This document shows, in pieces, positions 57,679 through 64,000 of a stretch of DNA of 64,000 bases; positions within the stretch are counted from its first letter, which is position 1, and every line of letters begins with the position of its first letter. Both the position numbers and the translations under genes were made by a program. The stretch is from Oscillospiraceae bacterium (lineage in GTDB: Bacteria; Bacillota; Clostridia; Oscillospirales; Ruminococcaceae): NCBI GenBank assembly GCA_017847835.1, contig JAGASH010000007.1, forward strand, positions 1 to 64,000, in the 5' to 3' direction. The notes beneath the pieces are model-generated. The model did no database searches and was not told the origin of the DNA. It saw only the letters and a list, made by a program, of their open reading frames with translations.

Positions 57679-60276
57679 TTACAAAGTGTCCTTGATATCC
57701 TTAATCAACATCATCGCGTCAAGAGGCGTCATCGAGTTCAAATCTGCGGCTCTTATTCGGGCAATCGCGTTCTGCTCCTCAACAGCGGTCAAGCTGAACT
57801 GATTGTCGCGGCTCTTTTCGATAGCCTCCGCTAATCTCACTTTACCGCTGATTTCAAGCTCCTTCAGTTCTTCCTTAGCCCGCTGAACAACCTTGTTCGG
57901 CAGTCCCGCGAGCTTTGCTACCTCGATACCGTAGCTGTCGTCCGTGCCGCCCTCGACAATTTTGTGCAAAAACTTGATATCATCGCCGCGTTTTGTTACC
58001 GCAACGCTGAAATTCCGTACGCCGCGCTGTTCCTTTTCCATTGAGATAAGCTCGTGATAATGCGTGGCAAACAGCGTTTTCGCGCCGATTTTGTTGCATA
58101 TATACTCAGCAACAGATTTCGCTATTGAAATTCCGTCAAAGGTTGACGTACCTCTGCCGATTTCATCAAGGATAACAAGGCTGTTTTTAGTCGCGTTTTT
58201 GAGAATTTCCGCAACCTCGTTCATCTCCACCATAAACGTAGACTGTCCCGCAGTCAAATCATCGGACGCGCCCACACGCGTGAAAATCTTGTCAACAACG
58301 CCGATTTTCGCGTATCTCGCAGGCACAAAGCAGCCTATCTGCGCCATCAGCACGATAATCGCGGTCTGCCGCATAAACGTGGATTTTCCCGACATATTCG
58401 GTCCCGTGATAATCAGCAGCTTGTTGTCCGTCGCGTCAAGATAAACGTCATTCGGTGTGAACTGACAGTCAAGCAGCAGATTTTCGACGACAGGGTGCCT
58501 GCCGTCCTTGATGTCAATCACGCTGTCCATAGTGATTTCGGGCTTTGTGTAGTTATTTTCAAGGCTTGCCTGCGCAAAACTGCAAAGCGCGTCAACTTCC
58601 GACAGTGCAACCGAAGTTTTCTGAATTTCACCCAGCTTTGTGCCGATAAAATCGCGGATTTCCGAGAAAATGCTCTGCTCGAGAGCAAGCAGCCGTTCGT
58701 TCGCCGTGAAGATTTCACCCTCGATTTTTTTCAGTTCGTCCGTGATAAAACGCTCGCCGTTTGTGAGGGTTTGCTTGCGGATATAATGCTCGGGAACCTT
58801 GTCCTTGAAGCTGTTTGAAACCTCGATGTAATAGCCGAAAACGCGGTTGTTTCCGACTTTCAGCGTGCGAATACCCGTAGCCTCGCGCTCTCGTTCCTCG
58901 ATTTCGCGCAGGATTTTTTCACCGCCCGATGAAATATCGCGCAGTCTGTCTATATCCTCGTTAAAGCCGTCACGGATAACGCCGCCGTCGCGGATATTCG
59001 CGGGAAGCTCGTCGCGAAGCGCGTTTTCGATAAGGGAAGCGGTCTGCGAAAGGTCGCTTATGCTGTCGTTTAACTCGCGCAGCAGCCGTGTGTTCAAGCC
59101 GCTCAGCTCCCGCTTTATATCGGGAAGCACTCCGAGCGTTTTTCCCATAGCCTGAACATCTTTCGGAGAAGCGGTTTTGTAGGCAATTCTCGACATAAGC
59201 CGCTCTAAATCATAGACATTGCGTAAAAGCTCGCGCAAATCGCTTAACACAGCCGAGTTTTTCATCAGCTCCTCGACAGCGTTCAGCCTGTCAATGATTT
59301 TTGTGTGAGAAATAAGCGGGCGCTCAATCCACGAGCGGAGCTTTCGTCTGCCCATTGCCGTTGACGTTTTGTCAAGCACGCTGAACAGCGAACCGCGTTT
59401 TTCTCCCGAACGAAGCGTTTCGCAAAGTTCAAGGTTTCGGCGCGTGGTTAAGCCGAGCTCCATATACTCCTCGGTTGTGTGAGCGGAAATGCCCGTGAAG
59501 CGCTTTACGGTCGCCTTGTAAGAATTCCCGACATATCTGAAAAGCGCGCAGAGAGCCTTTTGTGCAAGAGGAAGCGCAGCGATACCGAGAGAGTTTACGT
59601 CGGCGCTGTTTTCGAATTGCTCGGTTATCACGGACAAATCGGTGTTGTCGAACTCTCCGTCGTCGCGCATTTCGCAGACGCATTTTTTCAAGCCGTCCGA
59701 AACAAACCGCGAAACCTCTTTCAAGTCCACAAAATCATGGTTTATCAGCAATTCAACAGGGTGAAAACGCGAAAGCTCCGAGATAACCTCGGCTTCGCGG
59801 TTTTTGCCCTTTTTCTCGAAAACGTGGATTTCTCCCGTGGAAATATCCGCGAAAACAAGCCCAACACCGTCCTCGCAGGCAAAAATGCTCGTGATGTAGT
59901 TGTTTCTGTCCTCGGAAAGCATTGACGCTTCGATAACCGTACCCGCTGTGACAAGACGGATTACTCCGCGCTGAACCAAGCCCTTTGAAGCGTGCGGGTC
60001 GGAAAGCTGCTCACAGATTGCCACCTTAAAGGACGCATCTATAAGCCGTTTTATATAAATTTCCGCGCTGTGAAACGGCACTCCGCACATCGGTGAACCC
60101 GCTCTTGATGTAAGAACAAGTTCAAGTTCCCGAGAAACCGTAATCGCGTCCTCGAAAAACATCTCGTAAAAATCACCCAGACGGAAAAACAGTATGTAAT
60201 CGGGGTATTTCTCCTTGATTTCCTTGTACTGTCTGAGCATCGGCGACTCTTTTTCCGCGGTTTTTTCCTCTGCCAT
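57679..60276 (-). CDS. mutS: DNA mismatch recognition protein MutS
   Basis: 865 residues. Mismatch motif DYILFFRLGDFYEMFFEDA (Phe-x-Glu) is at the N-terminus; the ATPase has TGPNMSGKSTFMRQ, SLVILDEIGRGTSTFDG and FATHYHEL. It senses mismatches and recruits MutL, coded downstream. ATG 60276 follows GGTGAGAGGA; the alternative 60288 adds four residues. The terminal part matches MutS1, not the MutS2 type. Confidence 0.97.
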   Translation of the reverse strand: MAEEKTAEKESPMLRQYKEIKEKYPDYILFFRLGDFYEMFFEDAITVSRELELVLTSRAGSPMCGVPFHSAEIYIKRLIDASFKVAICEQLSDPHASKGLVQRGVIRLVTAGTVIEASMLSEDRNNYITSIFACEDGVGLVFADISTGEIHVFEKKGKNREAEVISELSRFHPVELLINHDFVDLKEVSRFVSDGLKKCVCEMRDDGEFDNTDLSVITEQFENSADVNSLGIAALPLAQKALCALFRYVGNSYKATVKRFTGISAHTTEEYMELGLTTRRNLELCETLRSGEKRGSLFSVLDKTSTAMGRRKLRSWIERPLISHTKIIDRLNAVEELMKNSAVLSDLRELLRNVYDLERLMSRIAYKTASPKDVQAMGKTLGVLPDIKRELSGLNTRLLRELNDSISDLSQTASLIENALRDELPANIRDGGVIRDGFNEDIDRLRDISSGGEKILREIEEREREATGIRTLKVGNNRVFGYYIEVSNSFKDKVPEHYIRKQTLTNGERFITDELKKIEGEIFTANERLLALEQSIFSEIRDFIGTKLGEIQKTSVALSEVDALCSFAQASLENNYTKPEITMDSVIDIKDGRHPVVENLLLDCQFTPNDVYLDATDNKLLIITGPNMSGKSTFMRQTAIIVLMAQIGCFVPARYAKIGVVDKIFTRVGASDDLTAGQSTFMVEMNEVAEILKNATKNSLVILDEIGRGTSTFDGISIAKSVAEYICNKIGAKTLFATHYHELISMEKEQRGVRNFSVAVTKRGDDIKFLHKIVEGGTDDSYGIEVAKLAGLPNKVVQRAKEELKELEISGKVRLAEAIEKSRDNQFSLTAVEEQNAIARIRAADLNSMTPLDAMMLIKDIKDTL

Positions 60277-60306
60277 TCCTCTCACCACCTCGTTTTACTG
60301 CCTTGA

Positions 60307-60534
60307 GGGTACCTCTTAAAACCGGTTTGAAAAGACAAAATTGTCAGAGTGCGTCGGATGCAAGGAAAGCCGACGAAGCAAGGCTGTATGCCTTGCGAGG
60401 AGGTCAACACGATGTTGAAGAGCGAATCATCATAGTGACGGCACGGAAGCCGTCACCACAAAATTTCGCTCGTTGACAACAGCAGACGGCGTGCTATGGC
60501 AATTTTGTCTCAAATAAGGTTTTTAGAGGTGCCC
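60307..60534. repeat. 228-bp element with terminal inverted repeats and internal hairpins (MITE-like or structured RNA)
   Basis: Non-coding stretch between mutS and the YlbF gene. Ends are inverted repeats: GGGTACCTCTTAAAACC (60307-60323) and GGTTTTTAGAGGTGCCC (60518-60534), 15 of 17 matching. Inside, AGACAAAATTG (from 60333) pairs with CAATTTTGTCT (to 60510). Further in are hairpins GCAAGGC-TGTAT-GCCTTGC, GAGCGA...TCGCTC, and TGACGGC-ACGGAA-GCCGTCA. So the whole element can fold as a branched cruciform. No protein or target-site duplication was seen. It may be a small non-autonomous mobile element or an RNA. Confidence 0.7.
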
Positions 60535-60546
60535 TTGATAATTTTA

Positions 60547-60574
60547 CCGAACGTCCGCGAAAACAGACGTTCGG
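60547..60574 (-). terminator. Hairpin after the YlbF-family gene
   Basis: CCGAACGTC (60547-60555) pairs perfectly with GACGTTCGG (60566-60574). Read on minus it lies 20 bp after the stop but has only a weak T tract (TAAAATT). Confidence 0.65.
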
Positions 60575-60593
60575 CAGTCAGTTTTTCCTGAAA

Positions 60594-61013
60594 TCAGCCG
60601 CAGCCTCCGCAGGTCGAGCAGCTTCCCGTGCAATCGGCAGCGGGCGGCTCGCTCGGGCAGGTCGCGGGGTCCATTCCCTCAACGGAATAGGTCAAAATCG
60701 TGTTGATTTCGCTCATCAGCTTGTCCATTCCCTGCTTTGCCACGGTGAACATAGCCATATTCTCGTTCGCCATAATCTTCTCGTAAGCCGCCTGCATTTT
60801 CACATTCAGCTCCTTGATTTTCTCACCGTTAGCCTCCTCGGGCTCCTTGTTTGTTTCCATAGTGAGATTCTGACGAATAAGATTGAAATCGCCGATAAGC
60901 TTCTGAAGCTCCTCGTCAGCGTCGTTTGCTGCCTTTGCCTTTACATACTCGATATAGCGCGAATCGGTCTGAACAACCGCTCCGAGCTGTCTTGCTGCGT
61001 CAATAACCGTCAT
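60594..61013 (-). CDS. YlbF/YmcA-family protein with Cys-rich tail
   Basis: 139 residues. The first 110 are helical, YlbF-like (ARQLGAVVQTDSRYIEYVKA, LIGDFNLIRQNL). The tail has six Cys, CPSEPPAADCTGSCSTCGGCG, not a part of most homologues, and able to bind a metal or cluster. In Bacillus the related RicA/RicF with RicT bind two 4Fe-4S clusters and help RNA processing and MiaB maturation. This gene is 12 bp after miaB, which supports such a link. AAAGGAG precedes the ATG. Confidence 0.85.
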   Translation of the reverse strand: MTVIDAARQLGAVVQTDSRYIEYVKAKAANDADEELQKLIGDFNLIRQNLTMETNKEPEEANGEKIKELNVKMQAAYEKIMANENMAMFTVAKQGMDKLMSEINTILTYSVEGMDPATCPSEPPAADCTGSCSTCGGCG

Positions 61014-61025
61014 AATTATTCTCCT

Positions 61026-62426
61026 TTAATCAGTAATTTTTCCCAAAAGCGCCCAGTTAAGCGCCTTTTCTATCTTAACGTCAACGAAGCTGCCGATAAG
61101 CGCTTCATCGCCGTCAAAATCAACAATAACGTCCTGCGGGGTTTTGCCCGTAAGCGTTCCGCTGCCCGTTCTTCCCGTTCCCGTACAAAGAACGCGGAAT
61201 GTCTGCCCGACGTACTTTTCGTACAAATTCATACCGATTTCACCCTGAACGTCAAGCAGCTCCCTGAACCACTTTCCTTTTTCCTCCGCGGAAATCGGGT
61301 CGTCCATTTCGGCAGCCTTTGTGCCTTTTCTCGGGCTGTAGATGAACGTGTACAGACTATCGAAGCGCACCCTCTCAATAAGCGAAAGCGTTTGCTCAAA
61401 ATCCTCGCGCGTTTCTCCGGGAAAGCCGACAATAATGTCCGAAGTGAGCGCCGCGTCGGGAATTTTCTCGCGTATATAATCCACGATTTCAAGATAATCC
61501 TCGCGAGTGTATTTTCGGTTCATCTCCCGCAAAACCCTCGTTGAGCCGCTCTGCACGGGAAGATGAAAATGCCTTGTTACCTTCTCGCACTCGGCAATCG
61601 CGTCGATTAGGTCGCGCGTTGCGTCCTTCGGGTGGCTCGACATATAGCAAATCCGAAATTCCCCAGGGAGCGCGTTGATTTTGCGCAAAAGCTCGGCAAA
61701 GCTCGTTCCGTGTTCCTTACCGTAGGAATTTACGTTCTGACCGAGCAGAAGAAGCTCTTTCGCACCGTTTTCAATTGCCGTTTTCGCCTCGTTCACGATA
61801 TCGTTCATCTCGCGCGAACGCTCTCTGCCTCTCACATACGGGACGATACAATAGCTGCAGAAGTTGTTGCAGCCGTACATAATCGGGATTGAAGCCAGAA
61901 TTTTGCTCTCGCGGCGAAGCGGTATTCCCTCGGCAATAACACCGTCGCTTTTCGGTACGGAGAACACGCGATTTCGCTCGGTAAGCTGACCGTAAATCAG
62001 CTCGGGGAGCGTGTACAGAGCGTTTGTGCCGAAAACAAGGCTGACGTGCGGAAAGCTCTTTTTGATGCGCTCGGTGATGTGCTCCTGCTCAACCATACAC
62101 CCGCAAACCGCGATAATTGCGTTCGGGTTGCGGCGCTTTTCGTGTTTGAGAGCACCGAGGTTGCCGAAAACTCTGTCCTCGGCATTTTCGCGAACAGCAC
62201 AGGTGTTGAAGATAATCACGTCTGCGCCGTCCGGCTCGCCAACAATACCATATCCCATTTCCGCGAGCATACCCTTGATTTTTTCACCGTCGCTCACGTT
62301 TTGCTGACAGCCGAAGGTGTGAACGTGCGCTGTCGGAGGGGTTTCGAGCTTTTGATTTATCTCGCGGACCTTCTGAGCAAATTCACGCTGTTTTGCCGTT
62401 TCTTCATTAGAAATTCTGATTGTCAT
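61026..62426 (-). CDS. miaB: tRNA-2-methylthio-N6-dimethylallyladenosine synthase
   Basis: 466 residues. The N-terminal UPF0004 domain has Cys ligands in HTFGCQQNVSDGEKI, FNTCAVRENAEDRV and VCGCMVEQE; the radical SAM motif is GCNNFCSYCIVPYVRG; a TRAM domain is C-terminal. It methylthiolates i6A37 made by MiaA. HLPVQSGSTRVLREMNRKY is conserved. The YlbF-like gene follows directly. Confidence 0.96.
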   Translation of the reverse strand: MTIRISNEETAKQREFAQKVREINQKLETPPTAHVHTFGCQQNVSDGEKIKGMLAEMGYGIVGEPDGADVIIFNTCAVRENAEDRVFGNLGALKHEKRRNPNAIIAVCGCMVEQEHITERIKKSFPHVSLVFGTNALYTLPELIYGQLTERNRVFSVPKSDGVIAEGIPLRRESKILASIPIMYGCNNFCSYCIVPYVRGRERSREMNDIVNEAKTAIENGAKELLLLGQNVNSYGKEHGTSFAELLRKINALPGEFRICYMSSHPKDATRDLIDAIAECEKVTRHFHLPVQSGSTRVLREMNRKYTREDYLEIVDYIREKIPDAALTSDIIVGFPGETREDFEQTLSLIERVRFDSLYTFIYSPRKGTKAAEMDDPISAEEKGKWFRELLDVQGEIGMNLYEKYVGQTFRVLCTGTGRTGSGTLTGKTPQDVIVDFDGDEALIGSFVDVKIEKALNWALLGKITD

Positions 62427-62482
62427 ACAAATCCTCTAAATTTTACTCGTATATTTTATTATAACACATTTCCTGCAAAAAA

Positions 62483-63184
62483 TCAACCGCGCAGCCTGTA
62501 CTTTTTTCGCGTGAGTTCGATATTCCCGCAGTTCACGGTTTTCGCGAAAACCGCTGCGATTACCTCGTCTGCTCCCGCTTCAAGCAAAAGCCCTGCGCAA
62601 GCCGAAAGCGTCGCGCCCGTTGTACAAACATCATCGAGCAAAATCACGGTTTTCCCTGCGATATCGAAGCCGCTTTTCACGAAAAACGCGCTTTGTGCGT
62701 TTATCAGACGGTTTTTCGCGCTTAGCCCTTTCTGCTCCTTTTTATCGCGGTTTGCTCCGAGAGCTTTCACCATAGGCACTCCCGTCCTCAGCGAAACCGT
62801 TTTCCCGATAAGCTCGGCAGTTGCAAATCCGCGGGATTTTATGCTTTTTCGGCTGCTCGGAACGGGCACAATCAAGTCCGCGGAAATACCCGAGAGCTTC
62901 TCGGAAATCATCAGCGCAAAAGCGTCCGACGGGTAAACCAAGCAGCCGTATTTTAGCTGTAAAACCGCTTTTCGCGCGCGGTGACGGTAATAGCAGCACG
63001 CAATCAGCCGCGAAACGTTTTCGGACGGCTCGGGCTCTTTTTCCACGAACGGCAGATACTCAAAGCAGCGCTCGCAGTAATACTTTTCCGCTTCGATTAC
63101 GTCCCCGCAAAAAGGACAGCGGTTCGGTGCAAGAACCGAAACCGTCCTGCGCAAATATTCGTATAGCTTGACAGATTTAATCAA
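62483..63184 (-). CDS. comFC: ComF family protein (ComFC-type phosphoribosyltransferase)
   Basis: 233 residues. A four-Cys zinc knuckle CPFCGDVIEAEKYYCERC near the start and a PRPP-binding site VILLDDVCTTGATLSACA. SRKSIKSRGFATAELIG and QKGLSAKNRLINAQSAF are ComFC blocks. Family members help take up or integrate DNA during competence; the exact reaction is unknown. Start is TTG 63184, six nt after GAGG, overlapping the recD2 stop. Confidence 0.9.
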   Translation of the reverse strand: MIKSVKLYEYLRRTVSVLAPNRCPFCGDVIEAEKYYCERCFEYLPFVEKEPEPSENVSRLIACCYYRHRARKAVLQLKYGCLVYPSDAFALMISEKLSGISADLIVPVPSSRKSIKSRGFATAELIGKTVSLRTGVPMVKALGANRDKKEQKGLSAKNRLINAQSAFFVKSGFDIAGKTVILLDDVCTTGATLSACAGLLLEAGADEVIAAVFAKTVNCGNIELTRKKYRLRG

Positions 63185-64000
63185 AATAGTCCTCTAGCAT
63201 TTCTTTCAGCCGCGAACAGCGCTCTGTTCTGCGATTATTGTCCACCATTTCACGGATTTTGTTTTCCGTGCCGATAATGATAAGCGTTTTTTTCGCGCGC
63301 GTTACCGCCGTATACAGCAAGTTCCTGTACGAAAGCCTGTCCATTCTGTTCGGAAGCGGAATAATCACCGCAGGATACTCGCTTCCTTGACTTTTGTGAA
63401 CGGTCACTGCGTAGGCGTGCTCGATTTTTTTCAGCATCTCGCCGTCATAAAACGCTTTTCTGCCGTCAAAGTCGATTATACAGCGGGAATTTACCCTGTC
63501 CGCGTCGGAAATTTTTCCGATATCGCCGTTGAATACGCCGTGCGATTTTTCTGCGCCGCGCCGCCATTCAACGTCATAATCATTCTTCGTCTGCATAATT
63601 TTGTCGCCGTCACGGAAAAGCGTGTTCAGAAAATTCATCTCGCGCTTGTCCTTTGACGGCGGGTTAAGCGCAAGCTGAAGCTCTTTGTTGAGGTTTCCCG
63701 TGCCGAGCGTGCCTATTCTCGACAGGCAAAGCACCTGTATATCGTCAAGCGCGTCATAGCCGTAGCTTTTCGGAAGCCGCCTCGCACAAAGGTCAACGAC
63801 AAGCCGAAGCGTCGCTTCCTCGCTGTCCGAGTACATAAAGAAAAAGTCGTTTTTTCTGTCGTTGAGCTCGGGATACACGCCCTTGATAATCTTGTGCGCG
63901 TTTGTGACGATAAGGCTCTGCGCAGCCTGACGAAAAATCTCGACAAGCTCGACTGTCGGCACTTTTTTGCTGTCAATCAAATCGTGAAGTATATTTCCCG
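63177..64000 (-). CDS. recD2: RecD2-type ATP-dependent helicase, C-terminal part, cut by window edge
   Basis: About 275 codons visible; the 5' part lies beyond 64000. The open frame begins at the edge with GNILHDLIDSKKVPTVELVE then IFRQAAQS, a RecD2 motif; later KIMQTKNDYDVEW, VFNGDIGKI, AYAVTVHKSQGSEYPAVIIPLP and LLYTAVTRAKKTLIIIG give helicase motifs V and VI of superfamily 1B. It unwinds DNA 5' to 3' and is not part of RecBCD. It overlaps comFC by eight bases. Confidence 0.92.
   Translation of the reverse strand, partial: GNILHDLIDSKKVPTVELVEIFRQAAQSLIVTNAHKIIKGVYPELNDRKNDFFFMYSDSEEATLRLVVDLCARRLPKSYGYDALDDIQVLCLSRIGTLGTGNLNKELQLALNPPSKDKREMNFLNTLFRDGDKIMQTKNDYDVEWRRGAEKSHGVFNGDIGKISDADRVNSRCIIDFDGRKAFYDGEMLKKIEHAYAVTVHKSQGSEYPAVIIPLPNRMDRLSYRNLLYTAVTRAKKTLIIIGTENKIREMVDNNRRTERCSRLKEMLEDYFD

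Noticed and set aside
1..64000. tRNA, rRNA, prophage, toxin-antitoxin or a second CRISPR array
   Set aside because: No cloverleaf, rRNA block, phage structural gene or paired toxin module was found by eye in the intergenic gaps.

Overview
The window looks like a chromosomal segment of a low-to-mid-GC Firmicute, most likely a gut or rumen clostridial bacterium of the Ruminococcus/Oscillospiraceae type. The grounds are textbook TTGACA-N17-TATAAT promoters, strong AGGAGG ribosome binding sites, a YlmE-SepF-YlmH-DivIVA-IleS-LspA division cluster, a dockerin-bearing secreted protein, plant-polysaccharide glycosidases, and Hfq/MiaA/MutL/MutS in clostridial order. No rRNA or tRNA gene was seen. The species assignment is inference.

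Layout. (1) 1-9721: a type I-C CRISPR-Cas locus on the minus strand, reading cas3-cas5-cas8c(-internal cas11c)-cas7-cas4-cas1-cas2-leader-array. The array has 24 complete repeats plus one partial repeat and runs off the left edge. (2) 9750-12747: a decayed TnpB tail, then an arsenic-type operon (ArsR, a C_GCAxxG_C_C protein, an ArsP-like permease, a Cys-rich thioredoxin-like protein, ArsC). (3) 12751-29796: a large sulfur-assimilation region. It holds a thioredoxin; an ABC importer plus a cytosolic arylsulfotransferase behind a 17-residue Cys-rich leader peptide; a trxB-hemA-met8-hemC-cobA/hemD-hemB-hemL operon that makes siroheme; and a divergent operon of metY, a small sulfite reductase, a TusA-like carrier, thioredoxin, a ThiS-like carrier, a MoeB/ThiF-like activating enzyme and a JAMM peptidase. 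A CymR-like Rrf2 regulator follows. A CCTA-N9-TAGG-type box lies on the core promoter of all five transcription units, which suggests one regulon.

(4) 29991-41926: cell-surface and carbohydrate genes: a FecR/leucine-rich-repeat protein, a dockerin-transglutaminase-like protein, GH43, xylulokinase, a FucI/AraA-like isomerase, a SulP transporter and a GH3 lipoprotein. (5) 41947-53864, minus strand: split transketolase, a DUF4272 protein, a HAD phosphatase, RluD, LspA, IleS, DivIVA, YlmH, SepF, YggS and an HlyD-like membrane protein. (6) 53933-64000, minus strand: Hfq, MiaA, MutL, a small membrane protein, MutS, a 228-bp structured repeat-like element, a YlbF-family protein with a Cys-rich tail, MiaB, ComFC and the 3' part of recD2, cut by the right edge.

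The most interesting points are the leader peptide whose Met-Cys-Cys-Gln codons can pair with the start codon of the downstream ABC ATPase gene; the shared promoter box tying the sulfur genes to the Rrf2 regulator; the protein-thiocarboxylate route to homocysteine; an internal ribosome binding site in cas8c that would make Cas11c; a cas3 reading frame that seems to start on a non-AUG codon; and the palindromic element beside mutS.
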